From NCBI GenBank assembly GCA_037176905.1, contig JBBBWG010001004.1:1-36118 (forward strand): a stretch of 36,118 nucleotides of DNA, in the 5' to 3' direction. The stretch comes from Azolla pinnata. Its lineage: Eukaryota; Streptophyta; Polypodiopsida; Salviniales; Salviniaceae. The notes below the pieces were generated by a model. That model was not told the origin of the DNA, made no database searches, and was given only the letters and a program-made list of their open reading frames with translations. The number at the start of each line of letters is the position of its first letter. The stretch's first letter is position 1. Below are positions 13,520 through 25,118 of this stretch, piece by piece. A program made the translations under genes and the position numbers.

Positions 13520-13746
13520 CATCGTCGTCTCTCTCTCCTTCTCTCGCAGTCAATCTGCGGTGAATCGAAGCGGAGCCGCCGCCGCAGCAGCCGCCGCCGC
13601 CATCGCCGCCGGTTTAGGGTTTAGGGCGAACTCGATCAGTCCAGCAGTCAGTCGTCTTCTTTCCTCGGCTTCCGCATTCGGGGCTCTTCTATACCTCGTC
13701 TGTTCTGCGCGGGGCGCAGCAGTGCCAAGGGCCAGGGAGCGGAGCG

Positions 13747-15242
13747 ATGTCTTCATGGCTGCGCTCCGCCATCAGCAAGGCATCGGAGGTCGGCGGCGTG
13801 CAATCCAACCTCATCTCTCGCACAGTGAAGATCGTAGCTCAACACGCAGGCCACGCCGTGGCAGGAGGGGCCAAAATCGTCCAAGAGCGCCTGGTATGTG
13901 GCCTCTCACTAATCGTGCCTTCCCCTTCTTCCCTGACCCATCCATCTGTTTGTCTGCGGTATACTGACTCGCGAACGCTAAATCGATTAACCGATCCATC
14001 AAATCGAGACCACATCGATCGGTTGCACCGATCTTTCAAGAACAATATTGCAAACATTCGAATTCAAGATCTGTCTTTCCCAGGTCCTTTTTATGCTAAA
14101 AGGCTCAGCTTTTGTCAACTTGTCACACAGATCTCCATGTCCAAAACTGTACAGCGCAATGGTGTATTACGTCCACAAAGGACGCGTTCTCTTCTTCTTG
14201 CAATTCATTTCGTGCTGGCTACAATGTACCTTTCTTGTGTTTCTGCAGAAAGGCCTCATTGATTTCTTTCGTGTGTCCTTGTTTTAGTTAGAGAATAGAC
14301 TTTTTTTCCATTTCATTTTCAGCATCTGTTTTTCCGCTCCATTTGTCCACCAAGCTGTTTCCTTTATTCAGGAATGGAATCGTACCAATGGCACTTGTGG
14401 CAATGCCGTTCTGTTTCCTAAGATTTTCTATCATAAATCCTTGCATTTTCAATCCTAACTTCTGTAAGGCCCTCGAAGTTTCTGAATAGTTCTCGCTGAC
14501 CATGATATACTCACTGATCCATTCACAGCATTCTAGCACGATCTCAAATGTAGCCTCTGCACAACTGTGTAAGGTTCCTCCTGTAAACAGTTCTTTCTTT
14601 TGGCTTGAAAGTTTTTGAAAATTATCATCCTGGATGTGTCATGTTAATATGTTCTTTAGCTTGGATTTTTTTAGTCATCTTCACAGTACAGAATGCACAA
14701 TAGACCTTGTGGTTTGACAGGCCCAACTCAACTAGGAACTATTAAGACAAGAATACTGAAATCTAATTGTGCTATGTTTTTATTTGTGGATTAAAAGTTT
14801 GTTGTGTAATGTGGGTGGATAAGGTTGGGCGCAACCTTAACAGCTCCAAAAATGCTATCAAACGACTGGATGAAGTTGCGCTGACTACTAAGGGCATTGA
14901 GAGAGTTCAAGCATTAGCAAGGTGGCTCGGTGCACTGAAAGAACTCGGGAAGCATTCCAAGTTGACAACAGAAGAAAGCAAGTCTGCAGATGCTGAAGAC
15001 CATTCATCTGTTCAAGAAGAACTCGTATCTCCTAAAAGAGCAGCAAAGGTATTTTCTCCATGATTATTTTTGTACTATATTTTTTCACAATTGATTCTTT
15101 GATCAAATTTTTTTCTTTCAATTGAACATTTTAGCATTGCCCTTTTCACTTCTATGAGCTTCCATTTCTTTAGTCCTACATTACACACTTCAAATAAAAA
15201 GCACAGAAATACACTGACATGAACAGGAACACAGATATGCAT

Positions 15243-15284
<42 letters not shown>

Positions 15285-18200
15285 AGCATGCAACATGGAT
15301 AAAATTGATAAGTTGAACTCAATAATGGCATGTTTCACAGGTTCTGTTCTTTGACTTAGATGGCGACGGGGAGCCCATGAATTTTCGAGAAATTTTTTTA
15401 TGCAGCCATGCAGTTGAAAATCTAGTTGTATCGATGGTATTTATTCTGCTGTAATTGTGTATAGTTAACATAAAATGCAGAAAGTGTACAGTTCTTCAAT
15501 GTCAATACTTTTATTCATATATATTTCCCACTTTATGTGCCAATTTAAGAACTGTATTGTTTCAACCCTGGAAATGTAGATTTTGGATGCTCCAACAGAT
15601 GAAGAAATCAACCTCTTGTCTGAAATCTTTGGGTGAGTTTCTTTCGAGCACTTTTAGATGGTATATTTAAATGCGGAGTGAGAGAACTACAACATCCAAT
15701 TGTGCAAGCGCGTGCATGCATGTGTGTATGGGTCCTGAATTTTGACATGTGCACTACAGACTGTGCTTAGTAGGAGGGAAGGATCTTCATAATGCTATTA
15801 TTAGCAGCATTCAAGACCTAGCAAAGGTCTTTTCAACTTACAATGACGAGATCATGGTACAGCTGACTGTTTTGTGCCATCTTTCTAATGCTATAGTGTT
15901 ATTTTCCAGTATAGTAGATTTTTATCCTTCTGACCTTGCATTTGGTTTCAGAGCAAAAAAGAATATCTTCTTCAATATGCTAGAGAAGCTGTGAATGGCT
16001 TGAAGTTGAATGGGGATCTGGAAAGGTATCCATATTTATTGCTTGAAACCATATAACTGTCATGACAATAATCTTTACTGCCTGCTATAATGTATATTAT
16101 TTGATAGATTAGAGACAGATATTGCTTCTGTCATGGAGATTATGGAGGAAAAGAAGTCTGCAGGTTTGACGAATGAAGATGTGAGTGTTCTATTTATTGA
16201 GGATGGTGGTCATAAATTTATGTTCCATTCTCCAGCTGGTTTCATTGTAGAAGTAATCTACTTGTAGGTGATTACAAGAAAATATCTCTTTAGCTTAAGT
16301 TTCTAGCTTTGAAAATCAGGGATTTACCAAGACAAAAGAGATTCTTCAATTGGATGTTCACCTGAGAGATCTATTGCAAAAGAAGAGACAGTTAATCAAT
16401 ACAGGGGATAGTGAATCTGCGCGTACTGAGAAGGTTTTATAAAAACTGCTCTGTTTCTTTGTTCTTGTTTGGATGCTAATCACATACTGTAAGGGCAGTA
16501 AGAAAATATATGTATGTTTTAGGTTGAACTTTTGAAGTCTCTTTCTGCATCTCTTAAGCAGTCTGCATTGGAAGGAGAGAAACATATTGAAGAGTACAGG
16601 TATTCACATTGTATGATTGTGTTTGTTACATGGGAAGGTTCGTTATCACATCGTGGATTGCATAGTACTAGGTTGATTCTTGATATTCTTTCCGCATTCC
16701 AAAATCAGTCTGCATTGGAGGGAGAGAAGCATGTCGAGGCTCTTCAATCTGATGGCATGGCGGCTACAGTCTAAACTAGCTGTGAATGAATAGCTTTGTT
16801 GAAATTTTGAGACTACAGAGCCTTGGTCTACATTTCAGCTCGAACTTTATGGATCATAGTTGCATTTGGCTCTCCAAAGTGATTAACAAAAAATAGAATA
16901 ATGAACATATGAACCTATATAATTTTGCTCGCTCTAGATCTCAATCTCTCCTAAACCCTAAAACCTGAATCCAAAACACTAATCGCATGAAAGTGAAAAA
17001 AGTTCGTTGCATGCTCATATTATGCATAACTGATACAAGTTCAAGCAGGGGAAAGAATTTTAATCTTTTTGCTGAAATGTTGTTGTTGTGTTTAATGGCT
17101 GTAAAGACCTTGTTCTGGATACCTTCATGCAGGACGCAGAAGGATGCAGCGTTGAGATATAGAACTACAAAAGAACAGGAAGTTCATGAAATTGAAAAGG
17201 TAATATATTTTTTCAATTTATCGGTGCATGCATCACATGGAAAGTGCGTAGATAATGTTTGTCTCTGTTGTGCATGATTTAATTTCTATTCTTTTGAAAC
17301 CCTAATCTGTTTCATATCTTTCAAAAACTGTAGACAGTGGCAGCGGAGGTGAAAATGCTTCAACAGAAAAAGGATGAACTAGAGGCTCAGTTGAAAGAGG
17401 TACATGCATGGTTTTCCAAGAGCACATTTTCTATTCTAACAAAAATAAAGAAATTTAGAGTCTCCGAAACCTTAAATTGACTACTCTTTCAAATGCATGC
17501 CAGGTTACTGCTGCCTTGGCTGTAGCAACAAATCGACACATAAACTTGCAGGAAGAAAAGCAACAGTTTGATGAAGCTAGTACAGGTGTTGTGGGCCACC
17601 TAGCTGCTGAGGTACAGCTGTTCGCTTGTTACTGAGAACACCATTATCTAATATATGCAGAGTTTTGATTACATTTACATAGGTGTGATTGAATGTTATT
17701 TTGACTGTCCTAGGAACAAGATTTAACGAGACTAATTGCAAATCAAAATGTTGAGGCTACTGTTCTTGGGACATGGGTTAGCTTCCTTGAAGACACCTGG
17801 AAGCTGCAATCATCCTCTGTCCAGGAAATTGACGATCATACACTGTAAGTTCATGGGTGAACTTGCGAGACTTAATATGGACATGCATTCTATGCTGTTT
17901 GATCTTGTGGCCTGAGTTTCAGTGGTTGAGATAGGCCTATGGTTATGTATCCAGTTTGAGGAAGTTGTTATCACAACATTTTATTCAGAAACAACGGGAT
18001 ATCAAGCAGCCAGATAACTGTTACTTCAGTATACTGCTAACACTTTGGTCCTGGCTCCAACATGCATGGTCATCTTACATGTATGATGTACTTTTTTGCA
18101 TGCTGATGTAGATTGGTTGTGCAGAAAGCAAGGCAAGAAATGTGTGTCAAGAAAAAATTAGTAAAAGTTGAATTGATTAGAATCACCACTCAACTAGGGG

Positions 18201-21200
18201 TAATATGAGCACGAATTCGAGAATACTCTTTATGTTCTTGAATCTATCACTACTCTGAAAGACCACATTTGATGCAGGTCAAATCCCTTATCTGAAATCT
18301 ATCCATTGGAAACTACTCAGGTTGGATCAAAACTAGGTCCATTGGGCATTATGTCCTTCAGCAAAGCAATATTCAGCTCTATTGTATGCTAATTTGTCAT
18401 AACTAAGTTCGTCATGGTCAGGCCTGATTGAGCGTGTCACGTTTCCCAGCTTCAGCAAAGCTATAATCAGCTCCAGAAGAATGTTTTGGTAACACAACCA
18501 TAGGCCTATCTCAACCATGTCTGTGTGACCCATAAAAGCAGACTTGGTTTTTGACTTTGGCTCTAATTATCTAATTCAAGGTTGGTTTTCTATCTGTTGC
18601 TTGTGAGTCTTTGGGCCAATCAATATTGCATGAAGTTGTCTCGCTCTATTAAATCTGTGGGCGAAATCTACTTGAAGACTTATTATGTCTTTGTGACCCA
18701 TAAAGTTTGATAAAAACAGATGGTTTCGACTCTCTGCAGTTCTACAAGGAAGCTTAGGATGTAGAGTTTCAAGTTAGGAAGTAGAAATTCAAGTATGAAA
18801 CGGTTATGAATTATTGAGAAGTTGTGTTTGTACTCAAAGAAAGGCCACTACAGCTGTGGAATATTATGCACTATTGGTGGAATGGCAACTAGAGGCTATT
18901 TGGGAAGGTTTTTGTGCTCGACATTTGTAGCATGTAAGATGTGCTAGCAACGACCATATATTGCTTTCTATGAACTCTTTAACAGCAGTTATAGGAGCCT
19001 AAATACATACTTCTGTTCAAGTCCATAGCTAATTTTCAGAAATTGTGTACTTGCGGATAATTTTCTTGTTATTAATTGTTTCCTGCTTGTTTGTAAAGGA
19101 ATCTGCTGATTGAATTGAGGGAGCAGTTCTTCAAGACTTTATCCAAGAACTTGTCATATCTTCAAGTAATTCAAGGGTTAAACATTTAGTTTGAATCTAT
19201 GTTCTCAGTCACATATGAATACATCATTAGCTTCACCATTGTGGAAGCAGGATCAACTGCAGGTGCTACTGGAAGAACTGAGATCGAATAGTAGAGAAGT
19301 CATACAGAAAACGAAGGAGAGGTAATGATTAATTGTAAGCATGAATACATCATGCATTCTTAGGTGATCTGTGTCGATGGACTTATTAGCATCTGTGGTG
19401 AAGGCTTCATACTGTGGAGGGGGTGGCAATGGATTCAGATATCATTCAAAAGCTGTCAATGGTGCGAGAAAGTCTTCTTGAAACAGAAGGACGGGTAATC
19501 AAGTCATACTCTTTTTTTTTTATCGAAATTTTGATTACAAGCGTCACACAAGTTTTTTTTCTGGCTAAACTCTACAAAAAATGTTCATTCTAGTCCTCCA
19601 CACCTGGGCAAAAGAAAGTTGAGGTAAAGAACCTTGACAGATTCAGAAAGGATAGACCTTGGATCTCTATTGCTAAAACTCACTAGAAATTCCACTTATT
19701 GAAGCCATTAGTAAGATTCCTCAGTCCAAGTAAAAGCACATGCAGCAATTATGTGTCGATTATGTAGGCTAATGTGAATTGATAGCATCTCTAATCCAAC
19801 CTTAAACCCTCCTTATTTAGGAAACACATAAAAATCAGTAATGCCAATGTGTCATAACTTTTATGACATTTGGAAAGTGAAATTGCTTACAATCAGTATG
19901 ATTGTCTAGAAATGGAGGCAAAGAACTTACATTTTCACAGTCAAGCATTCATTTAGACCCTCTCCTGTTTCTTCCAGTAGCTTACCCTTGCATGCCAATT
20001 TTCTAGTTGCTGAGAATTCTTCTCTTTTTACCATCATTACTCCGAGTTCTTTGTCTGTCAGAGAGTTACTTGTTTATTGTGAAGTCCAGAGATTGAAATT
20101 ATATAGAGAACTTAATCTTGACTTGATTTTTAAATCACTGTCATGATAAGTTTTTTTTTCACTTTCGGGAAATGCCTGGGTCTTCTGTGGCTTTGATTCT
20201 ATCTTGTTCAATGCATTATAATGAATGAGAACGTCAGTGGAATGAGTGGCCTCGTAAATAGATGCAATTAATCAAGGTTATATGGATTTTAAAGACTTGG
20301 AGTAATTACAATCGTAGGAGGAGCCAGAATGGCTCTTTGATGAAGAATAGAAGCAGCAGAGTGTGAGTTAATAGAGATATAGTTAAATCAGTTACCAGAA
20401 GCTAAGAATGTTGTCTGAAGCATTTTTTTCTGCTGTTACTGGAATTTCACCTCACCAAGATTGGAGAGACATTTGGCGACATATCAAGAGTTAGTCATAA
20501 CCTTCGTGCTATACTAGAAGCACCGCCTAGAAGGCTGAGCACATTTTTGTGCAAACATCCTTCCTTAAGAAGGAGACACTCATCAAGAAATTTGTAACTC
20601 TGTGGGCGCTAAAACTTCAAATTCAAATTCTATTTCAATTTCAAGAAGTTAAATATCATTGTTTTTTATTAAATTGACACATTTGCCAATCCTATTGTAG
20701 ATTGTTAGTGTATTGCTCAACGTTGAAGCGTTGAAAGAAGAATTTCAAACATTCACTACCACGATACCTGGGTATGTATGCACTCTGTTTTGATTCATTA
20801 TCGATTACTGATCCTCACAGTTATATGTACATCTGAAAGTGTAATATAATTTGTGTGTTTAAGAGTGTCCGTGTGTTCTGTGTTAGTTAGGTATGCATGT
20901 CTATTGGGGTCTTCATACTTGATAATGGCTAAAAGTTACTCGCACATCAGATAGAAATCATTGTATACTGGTTCCGTTGACAGTGACATCATTTTATGAT
21001 GGTTTCATTTACAGTGACATCTTCGTATAATGGTTCCATTTACTGTAGCTTTTTCTCTTTTCTTTCCTTAGTCATGAGGAGGAGTGCCTGCTTAGGTCGG
21101 GGCCTACCTGTATATTGTCATATATTGTTCTCTTTCCGTACCTACATTCTTTGACTAACCAAAATTTGGTAGACTTTGTTAGGCACAGTTTCCTGCAGCA

Positions 21201-21592
21201 GTATTTGATAATCCTGATTTTAATTCCTGCTATGTTTTCTCAGTTCCAGTGATGCCGGAAACGATGTCATGAAAGCGTTTGATGCCATTGATAAAATCAG
21301 AAAAGAGGTAGAGGCAGTAGAGAGGCCAGATGTCGAGCGTCCATCGATATCACCGAAAGTCAAACCTGTGTCGCAATCAGCTGTGCCAGTTGCGGCATCT
21401 GAACATGAAGTGTCTACCGAAGCAACAAGTGAACATGAAGTGTCTCCCGAGGAGTTCTTTTCCAATGAATCATCCCAAGATATGATACTATCTAATGATC
21501 AAGCGAAAACGGATGAAAATGCTCACTTTCAAGATGAGACAGAAGGTTGGGAGTTTGACGAACTCGAGGAGTTGAAGAAAGAAAGTAATTGA
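13747..21592 (+). CDS. plant-specific coiled-coil protein (resembles Arabidopsis At5g13560, annotated SMC-like), 18 exons
   Basis: 658 aa from exons 13747-13893, 14824-15048, 15341-15436, 15580-15632, 15760-15856, 15952-16025, 16108-16180, 16320-16433, 16523-16599, 17133-17199, 17334-17399, 17504-17611, 17714-17844, 19099-19165, 19251-19321, 19404-19494, 20701-20771, 21244-21592. All phases join, total 1977 nt. The N-terminus (SSWLRSAISKASEVGG, then AGHAVAGGAKIVQERL), LFFDLDGDGEPMNFREIFL in exon 3 and DLAKVFSTYNDE in exon 5 match what I remember of a plant family of unknown role. The middle is rich in Glu, Lys, Leu and Gln with heptad-like coils and no ATPase motif, so it is not a true SMC. 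The C-terminus is acidic and ends EGWEFDELEELKKESN. The start follows a telobox-bearing leader. Introns 13 and 16 exceed 1.2 kb. Function unknown. Confidence 0.85.
15245..15281. repeat. (AT)n microsatellite in intron 2 of the coiled-coil gene
   Basis: About 18 uninterrupted TA units lie between exons 2 and 3. Such runs are highly length-variable. Confidence 0.95.
16683..16774 (+). other. intronic partial duplicate of exon 9, possible alternative terminal exon
   Basis: Inside intron 9, TCTGCATTGGAGGGAGAGAAGCAT (reported here by position 16709-16732) repeats exon 9 bases 16562-16585 with few changes, exactly 147 bp (49 codons) downstream. Upstream, ATTCTTTCCGCATTC also echoes exon 9. It encodes QSALEGEKHVEALQSDGMAATV and then a stop at 16772-16774. 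The frame is open from exon 9 straight through the intron to this stop, so intron retention would make a 376-aa truncated protein. The AG before TCTGCA could also act as an acceptor. Use of either is unproven. Confidence 0.6.
17923..18517. repeat. inverted repeat with 26-bp arms inside intron 13
   Basis: TGGTTGAGATAGGCCTATGG begins at 17923 and its complement ends at 18517. The arms match over 26 bp with one mismatch, and weaker complementarity continues inward. The spacer of about 540 bp also has two direct copies of TTCAGCAAAGC near 18358 and 18451. It could be a decayed foldback or MITE-like insertion that enlarges the intron. I found no target-site duplication. Confidence 0.55.
20969..21049. 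repeat. 31-bp tandem repeat, 2.6 copies, in intron 17 of the coiled-coil gene
   Basis: TGGTTCCGTTGACAGTGACA at 20969, TGGTTTCATTTACAGTGACA at 21000 and TGGTTCCATTTACTG at 21031 begin successive copies at exactly 31-bp steps. Confidence 0.8.
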
Positions 21593-23244
21593 TCTCCATG
21601 TTGCACACAGATCTTAACTCCTACAGCGATGCACTGGTGTATATATACTGCTGGCCAAATGTAAATGGACATCTAGGTTAGTTTATGAACAAAGCAAGCT
21701 ACCCTAGACTTGAATATTCTTTCTGTTTCCGCCGATTGTGGTGATGTATTTAAGATATCGATTGTTTTATAAGCAAAGCACAATTATGCTTCTATGTTCC
21801 AAGAAAATCACCATTCCTACCGTAAACATGAGAGTGGTCTCGGTAATCTTTGCATTTTTCTGTATCTCCAGTGTTTTTATCAACAATTCCTGTTTCATGC
21901 CTGAGGCTTTTAGGTGGTGTGGGACGGTGGGGGCTGTATAGCCTCCTAAGTTTCACCCAGATAAAATCTCGGAGGATGTCGGATGAGATTATGTGTGTAA
22001 CTAACTGTTGAGCTCAATCTCAAAGTTCCTTGAATGCTTTTGGGAATATGAAGAGTTGAAATAAGGAAATTGCTGTATCACTGAGGGACTATTGTGGATC
22101 TGCTGATATGGCTGATCAAGTGCTATGGTATATGGTCAATTGGTAGTTATCAACCCGAGTTTATAGAGAAAAACCTGAATCACTGCAAGAAGAATGGAGA
22201 GCACAAACAAAGTGAGGATCAAAGTGCTAAAGGCTGTTAAGAATCTAATCTCTTCTAGTACCACAGGTAAATCCCTCAGCTCTCGCTGTTGAGGCCATCA
22301 TAGAATGTTACGAAGATGCAAGTCAGCACTTGAAACGGATTCTACTGACCAGACAAATCGTAAAGAGTTTGTTAATGCTGAAAGAGAACTTGACCAAGAC
22401 ATTAATTTCGCCGGAAGCTTTTGAGCGTGCTTCTCGTTGGTGGTTGGTTGGGGCCAGCGATGTTCCTACCATTCGAAACTTAGGGTCATGTTCTAGATTG
22501 TGCCATGACAGAGGTCCCTGGTTGAGAAGGTTGTTCGGTAGGAGGTCAAACACGTCTCTCCTTTGTTTCTTGACCATAAATGTGTGAGCATGAAAGCGGA
22601 ACCTAGTAGATCCTAGTACTGTAGATCCTAGTAGATCGGGTACCATGAACCATGTAAACAAAGTCAAGCGGGAATGCATATAGACAGAGTGCATGCAGGT
22701 GGAGCGTTAAGAGCCCTGAGTCAAGTTAAACCCGAACCAAGGAAAGAGATGGTGGAAAAATATATAATAATAAAAAAGACTAATACACAAACAAAGGACC
22801 GAAGGGTAGAGCAGCTAAGCTTCAGCCAGATTGGAAGCAAGGTCAAAGCAGTGCTATCGAGGGGTACCATTTTGGTGCATAAAACGGATACGTACACGTC
22901 AATCTGTTTAAGTGCATAAGAACGTGGTTCTCCTCTGTGTCGAATTTGCAAATACGTGCGTTCTGGGCTCATCCATCGTGACCCTAAATGGGCTCTGCAA
23001 GTTTGGGCCAATAACATCCCACCATCTAGAACTTGGACTTGGGCTATAAGTGGTCAGTTAAAACCCTAAATCCCTTAGATTGGGAGACTTGTTGGCAATG
23101 GGCTCTGCAAGGTGAGGAGGGTTTTCCTTGCATTTTCGGCTGGGAGCTTTTTGACGTAATGCTTACACAATAGGGGTCCATCAATGCAATCGAAGTCTCA
23201 ACCATATTCCTCATCTTCCTCACTCGATCGAGAATCAAAGATTG

Positions 23245-23289
23245 TGCTGCGTTTGGGCCATATTCTCAGACCATGGCCCAAACACAGCA
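23245..23289. other. near-perfect 17-bp hairpin with 11-nt loop
   Basis: TGCTGCGTTTGGGCCAT at 23245-23261 pairs with ATGGCCCAAACACAGCA at 23273-23289, with one mismatch. It stands alone in intergenic DNA, too short for a typical plant microRNA precursor. It may be a remnant of a transposon end or a transcript-end structure. Confidence 0.5.
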
Positions 23290-24126
23290 TCCATAAAAAT
23301 GAAGCATCGTTGTTAAGCTAGATGTAATGTTCATGAATGGAGGCAATGACATGGTTGTACGATATGATATGGCAAGTCAAGATTAGTGTATAATCCACCA
23401 TTTTGGTATTGTAGTTGTTTGGTCATTCTCGTTGTATTTTCTTTAACTAATTAAAGGAATCTCCATTCAAGGATAAAAAGAGAAAGCTGGCTCCCTGCTG
23501 CGACATTCTAACAAACACCAAGCAGAGCATAGAACCTCGTCTGATGAAACTTGTCCTCCAAAAAGCACCAACTCACTTCCACTGTCCAAGCATGCGGTCA
23601 GTGGGGTCGTCCGTGCTGACAGGTGCGAGTCGTCTGGAATGGGGTTGGTTTGTATGCAGAGACAGGATAGCAGCATCGATTGACCTTCGTAATCGATCAC
23701 CAACAGCCATTTGGAGCTCTCTATTATAAATGGATGGGAAATCTTTGTCAAACGCGAGCGAAGAGAGGGGTTAGATGGTCCCACAGAGCATCGATCAGCT
23801 GCTGCTTGCTGCTGCTGGGAGCCCCTTCAAGAAAATGGAAACGACAGAAGTGGGTGGCAAATATGAGAGGCCCTCCGTTTTTTGCGCGCCCGCGAAGATG
23901 AAACCTCTTGTTTGCATCATCAAGGGAACGAAAGCCCCTTTGGGTGCTGGTGGGTGCTGGAAGTGGCCATCGGAAATGTAATGTCGCTTCTTCTTCTCCG
24001 TAAATGGTGATGCGACATCATCGAGGAAGGATCACAAACCTAATGGACCCCACAAAAGGGATTGATCCCATCTAACACTCAGAAGCCCACCCATTCTGAA
24101 CTTCACTTCTGTGGCCATGGCAGACT

Positions 24127-24252
24127 GATGATGATGATGATGATGATGATGATAATGCAGAAGAAGAAGAAGAAGAAGAAGAAGAAGAAGAAGAAGAAGA
24201 ATTGAAGAAGAAGAAGAATCGAAGAAGAAGAAGAAAGAAGAAGAAGAAAACA
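24127..24252. repeat. (GAT)n followed by (GAA)n tract
   Basis: About nine GAT units and then an interrupted GAA run of about 90 bp lie 130-250 bp upstream of the ATG at 24378. Long frames on both strands here are composed only of Lys/Glu/Arg or Ser/Phe/Leu runs and are artefacts of the repeat. Confidence 0.9.
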
Positions 24253-24377
24253 AAAGGCTTTTTGAAAGAAGAACAACGAACACATTTGTTTCTTCTTCTC
24301 TTTCTGTGCAGAGCCAGAGTCTTCTCCCCCCCTTCTTCCTTCATCAGAAACCGAAGCTTCACCCCCGAAGAGGAGCA

Positions 24378-25031
24378 ATGGCCATGGTTCTCCACGCTGC
24401 CACGGACCCCCCCCACAGCCACATCCCTCCCGGAGCTGCTGCTGCTGCTGCTGCTGCAGCTGCCATGGCGCCTGCTTTGCTGCTGAGAGCCTCCGTGAAA
24501 GCACATCTGCGGACCTCTGCCGATGCCGAGGCGCATCGCGGGGCCATCCTAAAGAACCAGCTTCCCCTCCCCTGTGTCGTGGAAGAGATCGATTACGACG
24601 ACGGCGACGACGACGACGACGAATGCTCCCCCTCCTTGTCGTCGTCCTCCAGCAGCAGTAGCTCTACCCGTCCTAGTCACATCGACCACACCTCCTCGAG
24701 CTCTACTGCCTCTTCTGCATCCGATTCCGTGCATAGAATGGTGTCGGAGGATGGAAGAACCAGTTGCGAGCAGCCGTGTTCGAGGAAGAATGGGAAAGAA
24801 GAAGATCAGATGAAGATGAAGAAGAAGACGAAGAAGAAGAAGAAAGCGTCCATTGTTTCTTTGTTTGTATGGCCATGGAAGAAGCTTAGGGATGGGTATA
24901 TGAGCTGCATGATGAGCCTGGATGGCACAGGCGATCTCTCGTCTCTGGCACATGGCGCCACATTTGCCACACATACCAAGTACTTTGCAGATCCGCCCAT
25001 CTCTAAGATTGACATGCTCAACTATGGCTAA
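24378..25031 (+). CDS. unrecognised low-complexity protein with a conserved-looking C-terminus
   Basis: A single-exon frame of 217 aa starts at ATG 24378 in a good context (AGCAATGGCC); codons upstream are open but lack an ATG. In order: Ala run (20-29), a leucine-rich stretch, an acidic patch EEIDYDDGDDDDDE (69-82), a Ser run (about 88-96), further Ser-rich sequence, a Lys-rich cluster KMKKKTKKKKK, then ordered-looking FVWPWKKLRDGYMSCMMSL from about residue 163 and a C-terminus ending SKIDMLNYG. The basic cluster could serve as a nuclear localisation signal. No signal peptide or clear membrane span. I do not recognise the family. Support comes from frame length, non-repetitive ends and a sensible start; an upstream exon is possible because GTGCAG precedes the frame. 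Confidence 0.6.
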   Translation: MAMVLHAATDPPHSHIPPGAAAAAAAAAAMAPALLLRASVKAHLRTSADAEAHRGAILKNQLPLPCVVEEIDYDDGDDDDDECSPSLSSSSSSSSSTRPSHIDHTSSSSTASSASDSVHRMVSEDGRTSCEQPCSRKNGKEEDQMKMKKKTKKKKKASIVSLFVWPWKKLRDGYMSCMMSLDGTGDLSSLAHGATFATHTKYFADPPISKIDMLNYG

Positions 25032-25118
25032 CAGCCTAGCTATTCTTGTGATGGAATAAGTAAGGAACATACAGCAATCTTCGGCGCTTGCGCATGATGT
25101 GCGAGGAGGATGCCACCG

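Larger units (their letters stand above)
12865..13746. promoter_or_regulatory. divergent promoter region between ALDH and the coiled-coil gene
   Basis: 882 bp separate the two start codons. It contains the hexamer repeat, an 82-bp tandem duplication (13356-13519) and a double telobox-like TTTAGGGTTTAGGG at about 13613-13626. Teloboxes are common near the start of plant genes. A CT-rich patch (TCTCTCTCTCCTTCTCTC) at about 13529 is typical of plant core promoters. No independent gene is supported. Confidence 0.5.
21593..24377. other. 2.8-kb intergenic region
   Basis: The first part is the 3' UTR of the coiled-coil gene. I find no supported gene. The minus-strand open frame at 22323-22694 (123 codons) has no recognisable domain or codon pattern. 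Local structures are a short repeat of CCTAGTAGATC words (22607-22640), ATGGGCTCTGCAAG twice (about 22988 and 23098), and a hairpin at 23245-23289. The right end, from about 24120, is the GAT/GAA-rich leader of the next gene. Confidence 0.5.

Noticed and set aside
22323..22694. 123-codon minus-strand frame
   Set aside because: No recognisable domain; overlapped by an 85-codon plus-strand frame; sequence composition is like the surrounding intergenic DNA.
24032..24536. Long minus-strand frames of Ser, Phe or Leu runs
   Set aside because: They are translations of the GAA/GAT repeats and the antisense of the plus-strand gene leader.
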